Counted from the stretch's first letter, positions 8,194 through 17,693 are shown. The stretch is 64,000 nt of DNA from Bacillota bacterium (GCA_023392535.1 JAEVYY010000003.1:1-64000); one strand, 5' to 3'. Program-made: numbers and translations. Notes: generated by a model not told the origin, from the letters alone.

Positions 8194-9078
8194 ATGAAGC
8201 GACAGCGAATTACAGGGTACCTATATATATTACCAATAGTGGTTTTATTCCTGCTATTTATTGTATATCCAATCGCGTATAACATTAAGATCAGTTTTTA
8301 TGACTGGAATGGAATAAGTATTCAGAAAGAATTTAATGGTCTTAAGAATTACAGTTCGGTTTTAGAGGATAAGGTCATGCTTCTGGTAGTTAAGAATTTT
8401 ATTATTTTTGCCTTTACTACCATAACCATACAGGCTTTGATTGGGTTGTTCTTTGCTACTATTCTGAAGAGCAAAATTAAATTTTCGCAGATATACCGTA
8501 CCTTGATCTATCTGCCGATTATTGCAACACCTGCGATTGTCGGACAGATATTTTCCAAAATATTTGAAACAAACAGAGGGTATCTAAATGAAATGTTAAA
8601 GATGATTCATCTGGAAGGGCTATGCCAGCGGTGGCTCTCAGATCCGAAGATTGCATTGGGATGTATTATATTTGTAAATATATGGCAGTGGACAGGATAT
8701 AGTATGTTGTTATATTACACGAATATGCTGAATATATCCGATGATATTTATGAGGCAGCCAGGATTGATGGGGCAGGAGCTTTTAAACAGTTTAAGATGA
8801 TTACCGTACCGTTGTTAAGAGGAACGCATTATACGATATTTATCATGGGAATTATAGGTTCATTAAAAACGTTTGATATTCCGTATGTATTGACTTCCGC
8901 AGGCCCCAACCATGCAACGGAATTTTTCTCTACGTATATCAATACAAAATCTTTTGACTTATTTAAGCAGGGAGAAGCTTCGACAATTGTTGTGATCATG
9001 CTTTTGCTGGCAATGGTCATAACTGCTGTTCAGTTGCGATTTTACTATAGGAATGACAGGGATAAGGAGTTGTGTTAA
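8194..9078 (+). CDS. Carbohydrate ABC transporter permease, MalF/UgpA type
   Basis: This 294-residue inner-membrane permease has about six transmembrane helices and the EAA loop EAARIDGAGAFKQFKMITVPLL (about residues 190-211), which contacts the ATPase. It starts 14 bases after the binding-protein gene with AGAGGA before the ATG. No ATPase gene is present in the operon, so it probably shares a general MsmK-type ATPase encoded elsewhere, as is common for this family. Confidence 0.93.
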   Translation: MKRQRITGYLYILPIVVLFLLFIVYPIAYNIKISFYDWNGISIQKEFNGLKNYSSVLEDKVMLLVVKNFIIFAFTTITIQALIGLFFATILKSKIKFSQIYRTLIYLPIIATPAIVGQIFSKIFETNRGYLNEMLKMIHLEGLCQRWLSDPKIALGCIIFVNIWQWTGYSMLLYYTNMLNISDDIYEAARIDGAGAFKQFKMITVPLLRGTHYTIFIMGIIGSLKTFDIPYVLTSAGPNHATEFFSTYINTKSFDLFKQGEASTIVVIMLLLAMVITAVQLRFYYRNDRDKELC

Positions 9079-9080
9079 GA

Positions 9081-9872
9081 ATGAGAGTGAACCTAAAAAA
9101 ACAAATACTGCATGGAATTTGCATGATGGCAGCAATCATATTTATATATCCGCTTGCGCTGATGCTAATAAAATCATTTGCAGTAGACGGATTTAGAAAT
9201 TACTTGCTTGTTTTTAAGACCTATAATTTATTTCACAATTTTATTAGTAGTATCCTCATAGTTGGCTGCACGCTGCTATTGGTCTGCGTTATTTTATCAC
9301 CAGCAGCATTTGCATTTTCAAAATTAGACTTCCCATTAAAAAAAACGCTTTATTATATCATCCTAATGGGAATGATGATTCCTACCTCAGCTCTGATATT
9401 TCCTTTATTTCATACGATAAAGATTATGGGACTGTATGGTTCCCGGTTATCAGTAGTGTTGCCGTATGTAACGCTTAACAGTTGTTTCAGTCTGATGATG
9501 TTTAAAAATTATTTTGATGCATTACCGAACCAACTGATGGAAGCTGCGCACATGGATGGAGCCAGCAGGTTTCGAATTTTTTACTCCATTATGATGCCTG
9601 TCGCCAAGCCAGGACTGGCGTTTGTATTAATACAAACGTTTTTAAGCTCTTGGAATGAATTGCAGATGGCGATGATATTTATTAGCGATGCTGTAAAATT
9701 ACCATTATCAGTGATACCGACGCGCTTTTCCTCTTCGGTTGTTTCTACCCAGTTTCCAACGCGTGTCATGTTTGCAGCATTGACGATTTGTCTGATACCG
9801 ATAGCAGTTTTTTATCTTTTTGCATCGAGATCACTAATTTCAGGTTTGACGCAAGGAGCTGTAAAGGAGTAG
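9081..9872 (+). CDS. Carbohydrate ABC transporter permease, MalG/UgpE type
   Basis: This is the second permease of the importer, about 263 residues with six predicted membrane helices and the EAA loop EAAHMDGASRFRIFYSIMMPVAKPGL. A GTG at 9072 overlaps the upstream gene, but AAGGAG is only two bases before it, so the ATG at 9081 (spacing 11) is preferred. The C-terminus ends SLISGLTQGAVKE, the usual ending of this family (GLTxGAVKG). Confidence 0.92.
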   Translation: MRVNLKKQILHGICMMAAIIFIYPLALMLIKSFAVDGFRNYLLVFKTYNLFHNFISSILIVGCTLLLVCVILSPAAFAFSKLDFPLKKTLYYIILMGMMIPTSALIFPLFHTIKIMGLYGSRLSVVLPYVTLNSCFSLMMFKNYFDALPNQLMEAAHMDGASRFRIFYSIMMPVAKPGLAFVLIQTFLSSWNELQMAMIFISDAVKLPLSVIPTRFSSSVVSTQFPTRVMFAALTICLIPIAVFYLFASRSLISGLTQGAVKE

Positions 9873-9876
9873 TCCA

Positions 9877-11754
9877 CTGAAAAACAATAGAACGGTTCTG
9901 AGAGAATTAAAAAATTTAAAAGATAAGATTAGTTATAAGATAGGAATCATTAATAGTGCTTTTTTTCTGGTAGCTTTTGTAATTATTTTAATCGTAACCA
10001 GTGTTCTGAATTACAAAATTATCAGTAAAAAAGAAGAGCAGACATTTCATTCTTATTTGGTAAATTCATTAATGTCTGTAGACGATACATTAAAAGATAT
10101 GAGCAGAGTTTCTCTCATGAGTACCTCAGGAGAAAGATTTCAAAGTATTCTACTGGACTATGACAATAGGAATGCATATGAAAAAAATCAGGATGATGAG
10201 TATCTGAAAGAATACTATACGTCGCTGGTAGAAATACGAAGTGATATTAGTGGAATCTATATGTTTGATTTCAATAAATTGATATTTTACCATGATAGTA
10301 TGAACCCTTCTGTTCGAAAAAATGTGGATGCCTATGTAGTATTAGAGGACATTAGAAAAAAGTCAGAAAAATTCAAACGATCTAATTGCTATTTGGCAGT
10401 GGATCACCAGCCTAGATTTATGCGCTATACGCAAAATTATGAGAGAAATCCGTTTACTCAGAACTGTATCTGGCTGTTACGCGATATCTATAGTTTTTCG
10501 CCACATAAAAAAATGGGAAGTGTAGGATTAACCGTACAGGTAGAGACAATAAAAGACATTTTAGATGAAAGTATTGGAGTGGACATGTTCTATATCCTCT
10601 TAACACAGTCTGGTGAGATTATCTGTTGTCAGGATGGAAATCTGATTGGCCGAATGATAGCAGAAATTTCCCCTGGTATTGCTAAAACGCTTCGAACAGA
10701 AGGGAGCAAAGAGGCTGAATGGGATGGTCAAATGAACAAGACAATGAACGTACAGTCTGATTACAGCAATTTAATCCTTGTGACAGGAAAATCAATCAAT
10801 CATTTTGCAGAAGAGGCTACCGGTTTTATCTGGTATAGCATTGTAATTGGTCTATTTGTAGCCTTATTTATTGTGATTGTTACGTTTCGTAATGTAAGTG
10901 TTATTCTAAAACCATTAAAACTACTTGCAAATGAAATGTCGAACTTTAACGGGAACAGCCTGAAGGTTCGCTATCCAGTTACTCCCAATTATGAAATTGG
11001 GCAATTGGTCAAAGCATTTAACAGTATGGTGAATATGCTGGATGAATTGATTGAGAAGCAATACATCGATAAAGTAAAAATAAAAGAGAGTCAGTTAAAT
11101 GAACAGAAACTCTCTATGCTATACCTGAAAAGTCAAGTAAATCCACACTTTCTATATAATACATTGGACACAATAAAAATACGAGCGGAGATAAACGATG
11201 ATAAGGAGGTATCTCATATGTTGATGGAGCTCGTAAAATTTTTTAGGTTAAATGTTAAGGTGGATAAACAATTTGTTACCTTGGATCATGAATTCAATTT
11301 AATTGATTCTTATCTAAAATTAATGAATTATCGCTATGAAAAAATAACTTACCAATACGATATTGATGACACACTAATGAATATATTGGTGCCTAATTTT
11401 ATTCTCCAGCCAATTGTTGAAAATAGTCTGCTTCATGGTTTACGTAATAAAGGGTATCAAGGCAACTTATATCTGAGCGCGCATCGAATGAAGGAGGCAG
11501 GCAAGATTGAAATCATCATTAAAGACAATGGTGTAGGATTTGATCGGGAGACGAAAGAGCAGGTTAATAAGATGCTGCGCGAGTATGATAATAATGAGAA
11601 CAGAAACTTAGATAAATGGAATCGTATTGGAATTATGAATGTGCAGATACGCCTGAAGATGTTCTACAAGGACAACGGTGGATTATATTATACGGATAAT
11701 GAGGATGGCGGTGTAGCTGCGCACATTGTAATAGAAGAAAAATATAAATTTTAA
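9877..11754 (+). CDS. YesM/LytS-type sensor histidine kinase, probable CTG start
   Basis: This kinase has an N-terminal membrane helix (about residues 25-48: INSAFFLVAFVIILIVTSVL), an extracytoplasmic sensing region, a second helix near residues 320-342 and a HAMP segment. A His_kinase domain (NPHFLYNTLDTIK) and HATPase_c (PIVENSLLHGL, DNGVGF) follow. The first conventional start in frame is TTG 10057, which would remove the first membrane helix and lacks a ribosome binding site. The frame is open back to CTG 9877, preceded by AAAGGAG at 9863-9869 with a 7-base spacer, giving 625 residues. It pairs with the AraC-type regulator at 13350. Confidence 0.85.
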   Translation: MKNNRTVLRELKNLKDKISYKIGIINSAFFLVAFVIILIVTSVLNYKIISKKEEQTFHSYLVNSLMSVDDTLKDMSRVSLMSTSGERFQSILLDYDNRNAYEKNQDDEYLKEYYTSLVEIRSDISGIYMFDFNKLIFYHDSMNPSVRKNVDAYVVLEDIRKKSEKFKRSNCYLAVDHQPRFMRYTQNYERNPFTQNCIWLLRDIYSFSPHKKMGSVGLTVQVETIKDILDESIGVDMFYILLTQSGEIICCQDGNLIGRMIAEISPGIAKTLRTEGSKEAEWDGQMNKTMNVQSDYSNLILVTGKSINHFAEEATGFIWYSIVIGLFVALFIVIVTFRNVSVILKPLKLLANEMSNFNGNSLKVRYPVTPNYEIGQLVKAFNSMVNMLDELIEKQYIDKVKIKESQLNEQKLSMLYLKSQVNPHFLYNTLDTIKIRAEINDDKEVSHMLMELVKFFRLNVKVDKQFVTLDHEFNLIDSYLKLMNYRYEKITYQYDIDDTLMNILVPNFILQPIVENSLLHGLRNKGYQGNLYLSAHRMKEAGKIEIIIKDNGVGFDRETKEQVNKMLREYDNNENRNLDKWNRIGIMNVQIRLKMFYKDNGGLYYTDNEDGGVAAHIVIEEKYKF

Positions 11755-11776
11755 CAATAAATAACAGGAGGTTATT

Positions 11777-13336
11777 ATGGAACTTACATATGAAGTATAT
11801 AGAGATAAAGTGAGAGGATGTTGGACAGGAAAAAATATTGGTGGTGTATTAGGTGCACCATTTGAATGTCTGAGGCAAATAAATGAGATAGAATTTTATA
11901 CGCAGGATCTGTCGATGGGTCCCCCACCAAATGATGACCTGGACTTGCAGATTGTCTGGCTGGCAGCAGTAGAAAAATATGGGCGCAATGTAAATGCATC
12001 GATACTAGGTGAATACTGGCTATCCTATATTATTCCAAATTGGGTGGAGTATGGGACAGGAAAAGCAAATCTGCGAGCAGGCTTGCAGCCACCTATGAGT
12101 GGTTTGATTGATAATACCTATAAAGATAGCTGCGGTTGCTTTATTCGTTCGGAATTATGGGCATGCCTTGCACCCGGGCACCCAGACATTGCCGCCCGCT
12201 ATGCTTATGAAGATGCAATCGTTGACCATGAAGGGGAAGGGATGTATGGAGAGATATTCTTTGCAGCGCTACAGAGCGCAGCATTTGTTTTAAGCGATTG
12301 CAGAAAATTAATTGAGATTGGTCTTTCCTATATACCGGAAGACAGTATCATGGCCCGGGCAATTAAGAAAGCGGTGGAGTGTTATGACAATAAGATAGAT
12401 TTTTTAGAAGCAAGGAAACAAATACACAATGTTGCACCTGGAACGTTTGGTATTCAGGGAATCAAACTCAAAGATATTAAAGTAGAAGGCAATGAAGGCT
12501 TAGAATTGGGAGCACCCGGATTTGATGCACCGGAAAATGTCGCGTTTGCAATCGCTGGATGGCTTTACGGAGAGGGGGATTTTGAAAGAAGTATTATTCT
12601 TGCCAATTCGATGGGAGAAGATACAGATTGTACCTGTGCAACACTAGGTGCTACTATGGGGATTATATTGGGAGATGCAAAGATTCCGATTAAATGGAAA
12701 GATCCACTCAATGATAAGATAGCCACTTTATGTATCGACAAGACCAGCAGAGGAATCTGGGTGCCAGAAACAGCAAATGAACTAACGGATAGAGTTCTTA
12801 GAGCAATGCCGGGATTTTTGGGTCAGGATTACTGTGACATACTCCATTGCGGTGGTATGAGAATTATAGGTAAAGATGAGCAGGAACTTTATGCGGAAGA
12901 TCCTTTCGCATATATGCCTGGAATTAATTCTCATTGTAAGGATGGAGATATGAACATCAAGGAATTAGTTACATTATCCCCTTACATATTAAAATATGAA
13001 TTTCCAGCATTTCGTGTTCTGGTGGATTATAATGGTTCTATCTATTTTAAAAAGGGTGAGAATAGAAAAATTAAAGTTAGAGTGAACAATGCCTTTTATT
13101 TGAACCAACAGCAATGGGTCAAATTACGTATCTATACACCAGATGGAGTTGAGATGATAAGTAGTAAATCTGTTATGTTACCACTAAATAACTTAAGTGG
13201 CTCTTTCGCAGAGACAGAGTTTGAGTTCAATGCCGCTAATTTTGAAGATGCAAAAATGGAATTAGTTCTTAGTATCTCCTTGGAAGGGCGCCATTCCAGT
13301 GGAGCAGTGACGATGGTCTTTATGCAGAATAACTAA
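11777..13336 (+). CDS. ADP-ribosylglycohydrolase-family protein in a sugar operon
   Basis: The N-terminal 320 residues fit the DraG/ARH all-helical fold: GCWTGKNIGGVLGAPFE (14-30), PPPNDDLDLQ (49-58) and MGEDTDCTCATLGATMG (279-295). The paired acids D53-D54 and D282/D284 correspond to the metal-binding residues of that family, though the usual DDT and DTDT motifs read DDL and DTDC. Residues from about 390 form an extra C-terminal domain, probably beta-rich. Family members remove ADP-ribose from proteins or act on related N- or O-ribosides. The position between a sugar importer's kinase and regulator, with no glycosidase nearby, suggests it processes the imported compound. AGGAGG precedes the ATG. 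Confidence 0.85.
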   Translation: MELTYEVYRDKVRGCWTGKNIGGVLGAPFECLRQINEIEFYTQDLSMGPPPNDDLDLQIVWLAAVEKYGRNVNASILGEYWLSYIIPNWVEYGTGKANLRAGLQPPMSGLIDNTYKDSCGCFIRSELWACLAPGHPDIAARYAYEDAIVDHEGEGMYGEIFFAALQSAAFVLSDCRKLIEIGLSYIPEDSIMARAIKKAVECYDNKIDFLEARKQIHNVAPGTFGIQGIKLKDIKVEGNEGLELGAPGFDAPENVAFAIAGWLYGEGDFERSIILANSMGEDTDCTCATLGATMGIILGDAKIPIKWKDPLNDKIATLCIDKTSRGIWVPETANELTDRVLRAMPGFLGQDYCDILHCGGMRIIGKDEQELYAEDPFAYMPGINSHCKDGDMNIKELVTLSPYILKYEFPAFRVLVDYNGSIYFKKGENRKIKVRVNNAFYLNQQQWVKLRIYTPDGVEMISSKSVMLPLNNLSGSFAETEFEFNAANFEDAKMELVLSISLEGRHSSGAVTMVFMQNN

Positions 13337-13349
13337 ATGGGTAAAGTTA

Positions 13350-14129
13350 ATGAAAAAACTCAAAGTATTACTTGTTGATGATGAACTCACCATACGGGAA
13401 GGATTTAAAAAACTTTTCCATTGGGAAGAACATGGCTGTGTAGTAGTGGGAGAAGCCAGTGATGGTATTGAAGCAATTAATCAGGTTGACATATGTCAAC
13501 CTGATGTTATAATTATGGACATTAATATTCCTATTTTAAATGGTTTTGAGGTAATACGTATATTGAAAGCAAAATATCCGACGATGGCTTTTATCGTAGT
13601 AAGCGGGTATGATGATTTTATTTATTGTAAAGAAGCAATCAAATTAAAGATTGCTGACTATATACTGAAACCAGTAAATTATGAAGAATTTGGAGAAGTG
13701 CTTGATAATTTAAAGATTTCATCATATCAGGAGTCATTGTTATATAGAAAGACCATAGTTGGTGAAAAGGATAAGTTGATTTTTGAGATTACAAAATATA
13801 TTCAAGAACACTTACAGGAAGAAATTACATTAAAAGTGTTGGCTGAAAAGTTTTACTTGAACCCTGTTTATGTCAGTCAATTATTTAAAAATGAAATAGG
13901 TGTTAATTTTTTGACTTATCTCACCAATATACGTATTGAAAGAGCTAAGATTCTATTAATGTCCAGTGGAAAATCAATCTCTGACATTGCAGAAAAAGTG
14001 GGCTTTAAAGATTACCGGGTCTTCTCTAAGGTCTTCAAGAAAATGGAGGCGATTCCCCCTTCACAATTTCACAGGCATATTACAGAAATTTCAGATGGAC
14101 ATAAAAATGAAACTGATAATTTAAAATAA
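13350..14129 (+). CDS. AraC-type response regulator (YesN-like, short form)
   Basis: This 259-residue regulator has a receiver domain (residues 3-118, with DDE near the start, phosphoacceptor D55 in VIIMDINIP and conserved K106 in YILKPV) joined to a C-terminal AraC double HTH (about 150-250). It is much shorter than the usual 500-residue YesN because the linker is almost absent. It is the last gene of the operon and the partner of the kinase at 9877. A perfect 26-bp palindrome sits inside the coding region at 13480-13505. A terminator follows at once. Confidence 0.92.
   Translation: MKKLKVLLVDDELTIREGFKKLFHWEEHGCVVVGEASDGIEAINQVDICQPDVIIMDINIPILNGFEVIRILKAKYPTMAFIVVSGYDDFIYCKEAIKLKIADYILKPVNYEEFGEVLDNLKISSYQESLLYRKTIVGEKDKLIFEITKYIQEHLQEEITLKVLAEKFYLNPVYVSQLFKNEIGVNFLTYLTNIRIERAKILLMSSGKSISDIAEKVGFKDYRVFSKVFKKMEAIPPSQFHRHITEISDGHKNETDNLK
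13480..13505. repeat. Perfect 26-bp palindrome inside the response regulator gene
   Basis: The half site ATCAGGTTGACAT is followed directly by its exact reverse complement with no spacer. It encodes part of NQVDICQPDV in the receiver domain. Whether it binds a regulator is not known. Confidence 0.5.
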
Positions 14130-14164
14130 ATCCCAACTTCTAAAAGTATGGGATTTATTTTTTT
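14124..14164 (+). terminator. Rho-independent terminator of the first sugar operon
   Basis: A perfect 12-bp stem AAATAAATCCCA / TGGGATTTATTT is followed by a T run. It starts at the stop codon of the response regulator gene. Confidence 0.88.
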
Positions 14165-14245
14165 CTGCAAGATATGTATTATTAAAATCATTCGGTATCG
14201 TTGATTCGTTATATTATCAGAGGGACGCCTCTGGGAGGTATTATT

Positions 14246-14776
14246 TTGACGCGCGAAAAAAATTTAGTAAAAAGAATACAAAGCGGTGACAATACGGCTT
14301 GGAATGAGCTGATAGCTATGTATTATCCAGAGATATTACGTTATTGTGTTTGGCACGCTCCGGATAAAAATATGGCAGAAGATGCCGTTCAGGAGACATT
14401 TTTAAAAGCAATCCGATATTTTGATCACTATGTCAGTGTAGGAAAATTGAGAGCATTTCTATATAAAATAGCGGCCAATACCTGTAAGGATCTTTACCGT
14501 AAAAAGAGCTTAACCGATGTGCCCATAGAAGAGGTGCAGGTAGAGTTCTCCTACATGGAATACGGGTATCAGGCAATAGAATCGGATCTACAAATACATA
14601 CTTTGGTCAGTGAATTATCAGAAGAATTGAGAGAAGTTGTATTACTGCGTTTTGGACAAGAATTGACCTTAAAAGAAATAGCAGATGTCTTGGACCAGCC
14701 GCTCAGAACGATTCAGTCCCGATTGAGAAGAGCTTTAAAACAAATAAAAGAAAAATACGCGGAAGGAGGAGTATAG
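14246..14776 (+). CDS. ECF-type RNA polymerase sigma factor
   Basis: This 176-residue sigma-70 family (ECF) factor has region 2 (AWNELIAMYYPEILRYCVW, AEDAVQETFLKAIRYF) and region 4 with HTH (LREVVLLRFGQELTLKEIADVLDQPLRTIQSRL, about 120-155). The TTG start at 14246 is preferred over a TTG at 14201 because GGGAGG lies six bases upstream. It heads a cluster with a membrane protein and an ABC exporter, each gene nearly touching the next. This arrangement suggests regulation of that transporter by envelope stress or a peptide. Confidence 0.9.
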   Translation: MTREKNLVKRIQSGDNTAWNELIAMYYPEILRYCVWHAPDKNMAEDAVQETFLKAIRYFDHYVSVGKLRAFLYKIAANTCKDLYRKKSLTDVPIEEVQVEFSYMEYGYQAIESDLQIHTLVSELSEELREVVLLRFGQELTLKEIADVLDQPLRTIQSRLRRALKQIKEKYAEGGV

Positions 14777-14777
14777 A

Positions 14778-15551
14778 ATGGATGAGAAATTTTTAGTAAA
14801 ATTACAAGATACATTACAACGGAATCCGGTGATAGATGAGTCACATTTAAAAAGGACACTTACAAAGGCAGAAATGGAACTATCTAAAAGAAAAAAAAGG
14901 GACAGGATCGGGTTTCTTGAGTTTTTTATCAGGCAGATTAAATATTTATCCGTACCTATTTGGTGTTTACAGGGAATTTTATTATTTTTTCTATTATCTA
15001 CATTAGGATATTTATATGGTGCATTAGCTATGACAAGTGAAAAGCAGTTAGCAGTGCTTTTATGCAGTTGTGTCATTTTGATCTTGTTAACGACGATCCC
15101 TGTTATTGAGCGTTCTATTCGCTATCAGATGAATATGGTAGAGGCTGCTACGAAGTTTTCAATAAAGAGTATATTAGCGGCCAAATTACTGACCATAGGA
15201 TTGGGAGATGGTGCCATGATTGTCGCTGTGATGTTATTTACAGTTAAGCAGACATCATTGTCAATCCTTCAAGCAATCACATATCTCATGGTACCGTTTT
15301 TGCTATTGAGCAGTGTGGCATTGTATCTAATCGGTCATGTGGCGGTGGAAAAGTATGTAAAAGGTTGCGTCACTGCTTCTATGATCCTTTTCCTTGTGGT
15401 ATTTCTTTTAGGAGAAAATTCTCCATGGATATTAAAAGAGGCATTTATAACAGAAAGGGTGGTATTCTGTTTGGTGCTTTGTGTAGTCCTGTTGAAACAG
15501 ATCCAATATATTAGGAATCATTCTTCCATTGCTGAGTTACAGATCGTATAG
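14778..15551 (+). CDS. Membrane protein next to ECF sigma factor (possible anti-sigma)
   Basis: The 257-residue protein has an N-terminal charged cytosolic part (residues 1-48) followed by six hydrophobic segments. It begins one base after the sigma factor stop, with GGAGGAG upstream, so the two are coupled. The soluble N-terminus plus membrane anchor is the layout expected of a membrane anti-sigma factor, but no zinc-binding anti-sigma motif (HXXXCXXC) is present. The role is therefore an inference from position. Confidence 0.6.
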   Translation: MDEKFLVKLQDTLQRNPVIDESHLKRTLTKAEMELSKRKKRDRIGFLEFFIRQIKYLSVPIWCLQGILLFFLLSTLGYLYGALAMTSEKQLAVLLCSCVILILLTTIPVIERSIRYQMNMVEAATKFSIKSILAAKLLTIGLGDGAMIVAVMLFTVKQTSLSILQAITYLMVPFLLLSSVALYLIGHVAVEKYVKGCVTASMILFLVVFLLGENSPWILKEAFITERVVFCLVLCVVLLKQIQYIRNHSSIAELQIV

Positions 15552-15569
15552 CGAACAGAAAGGAGACGT

Positions 15570-16460
15570 ATGGAATTATATATTAATCATATATCTAAAC
15601 AATTTAAAGATAAGAATGCAGTAAAGGATGTGAGTCTTCACATTACACCAGGGGTATGGGGATTACTGGGAGCAAATGGTGCCGGGAAAACAACATTGAT
15701 GCATATGATAGCCGGAATCATGGAACCTACATCGGGAACAGTTGAGTATGATGGGGTACCAATTTCAATGCTACAAGAAAAATATAGAGATGTTTTTGGA
15801 TATTTGCCTCAGGAATTTGGCTTTTATCCGGAATTTACAGTAAAGGATTATTTAGAGTATGTCGCAACGTTAAAAGGTCTTACCCGAAAGACAACCAAAG
15901 AGAAGATTGACATCTTACTGGAGAAGATGACGCTGTCGGATGTGGGTGATAAAAAAATCAAAAAATTGTCAGGAGGTATGAAGCGACGGGTCGGTATCGC
16001 ACAGGCTCTGTTGAATGATCCTGACATACTCATCTTAGATGAACCGACGAGTGGGCTTGATCCGGGAGAAAGAGTACGTTTTCGCAAAATGCTGTCGGAG
16101 TTTGCAAAAGACAGAATCGTATTAATTTCCACACATATCGTACCAGATGTGGAATACATTGCAGCAAAAAACGCGATTATGAAAGAGGGAGAAATTATTG
16201 CAACAGGAACGACAGAGGAACTGGTAGCAAAGATGGCGGGAAAAGTGTGGGAGTGCAAGGTGCCGGTGGAAAAATTAAAATTCTATGAAGAAAATTTGAA
16301 GATCGGTAATATTCGTAATGAAAATGACGGCAATGTATCAATCCGTTATCTTTCAGAACGATCTTATTCAAATAATTCTGTTTCAGTAGCTCCAAGACTG
16401 GAAGATTTATATTTATGGCTATTTCCGCAAGAGGCGGATAATAAATTGGAGGTGAGATAG
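15570..16460 (+). CDS. ABC transporter ATP-binding protein
   Basis: This 296-residue ATPase has Walker A GANGAGKTT (about 34-42), signature LSGGMKRR (about 132-139), Walker B ILILDEPTSGLD (about 152-163) and a C-terminal variable tail. It belongs to the exporter-type (bacitracin/Na+/lantibiotic) group. It forms a two-component exporter with the permease that begins immediately after its stop codon. The upstream sigma factor and membrane protein probably control it. Confidence 0.92.
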   Translation: MELYINHISKQFKDKNAVKDVSLHITPGVWGLLGANGAGKTTLMHMIAGIMEPTSGTVEYDGVPISMLQEKYRDVFGYLPQEFGFYPEFTVKDYLEYVATLKGLTRKTTKEKIDILLEKMTLSDVGDKKIKKLSGGMKRRVGIAQALLNDPDILILDEPTSGLDPGERVRFRKMLSEFAKDRIVLISTHIVPDVEYIAAKNAIMKEGEIIATGTTEELVAKMAGKVWECKVPVEKLKFYEENLKIGNIRNENDGNVSIRYLSERSYSNNSVSVAPRLEDLYLWLFPQEADNKLEVR

Positions 16461-17693
16461 ATGAGGCTTTTATCATTAGAAATGAAAAGAGTATTAAGAA
16501 CAAAACTGGCATGGATCTTATTGTTGTTTGCCTTTTTTTGCTCCCTTTTATTTGCGTATATTCCCACTACATTCATCTATTATACAGAAGAATCTGGTAC
16601 TATTTTAAAAGGAATGCAGGCAATTGCGAAATATAAAGAAGCCAGAGCCGATATTTCGGGTGAAGTCACCCCTGACAAGGTAAAAAAATCAGTGGAATAT
16701 GTGCAAAAAATTATAAAAGAAAACAAGGTGGCTGGCGTATATGAATTGCCAAATGAGGTCTATCAGAAAAGTTATCTGCCTCGTTCCCCATTCCTTCATG
16801 GAGTATTGGAAGCCTATGCAAATCCGGAGACTGGAATGGCAGCTGATTTAAAAAATATTGATGCAACAGCACTGGATCATTTTTATGAAGGATGTGATGC
16901 CAGACTCGCTTCCTTGATGAAGTTAGAACAGCCTAAAAATTCTTCCGCATGGAATGATGCAGAAAAAAGATATGAAAACGTTTCAAAACCGTATGTCTAT
17001 TATTCGGGGATCATATCAGATGCAATGGATTATGAGTCCATTTTGTTAGTTCTGATTTTGATTTGTTGTGCCATGATTGGGGCACCGATTTTTTCTTCTG
17101 AATATCAGACAGAAGCAGATAGTATTTTAAGATGTACCAAATATGGACGTTCCCGGTTGGCCATTACGAAAATCATATCGGCATTACTGATAAGCAGTAT
17201 TTCATTTTTCATATGTACAAGTACATGGATCGTATTAACAAATTGCTTTTTTGGCTGGGATAGCGTGAAGACCTCTGTGCAGATCTTATTTTCCGTCACA
17301 TCTTTAGTACCTTGGAATATTGGGCAATTGCAATGGAATATTGTTTTTGTAGGGCTTCTCTCTTTGATGGCTGCTGTTAGCTTTATACTTTTTATCTCGT
17401 CAAAATGTAAAAATCAAGTAACAGCTATGTCATTGGCACTGTTTACCTGCATTTTACCAGTATTTCTATCTTCTGCCCTGCCTGAAACAATTGGAATATG
17501 GTTTCATTGTCTGTGGCCAACGGGAGCAATTGGGCTGCAGAGAAGTATTCTATATGATTTTACGAGCTATGACTATCTGAAAATTGGTTCTCTTACATGG
17601 TGGTCACCAAATGTTATTATTCTGGTCGCAATCATAGAGATCCCATTGTTTATAGTCCTTTCCATACGATCCTACAACCGCTATCACGTGTAA
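16461..17693 (+). CDS. ABC-2 type transporter permease
   Basis: This 410-residue membrane protein has one helix at residues 12-32, a large extracytoplasmic loop (about 33-190) and then five or six helices. This is the layout of ABC-2 type permeases of self-protection or peptide-export systems. It starts directly after the ATPase stop, with GGAGGTGAG upstream. The substrate is unknown. Confidence 0.8.
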   Translation: MRLLSLEMKRVLRTKLAWILLLFAFFCSLLFAYIPTTFIYYTEESGTILKGMQAIAKYKEARADISGEVTPDKVKKSVEYVQKIIKENKVAGVYELPNEVYQKSYLPRSPFLHGVLEAYANPETGMAADLKNIDATALDHFYEGCDARLASLMKLEQPKNSSAWNDAEKRYENVSKPYVYYSGIISDAMDYESILLVLILICCAMIGAPIFSSEYQTEADSILRCTKYGRSRLAITKIISALLISSISFFICTSTWIVLTNCFFGWDSVKTSVQILFSVTSLVPWNIGQLQWNIVFVGLLSLMAAVSFILFISSKCKNQVTAMSLALFTCILPVFLSSALPETIGIWFHCLWPTGAIGLQRSILYDFTSYDYLKIGSLTWWSPNVIILVAIIEIPLFIVLSIRSYNRYHV

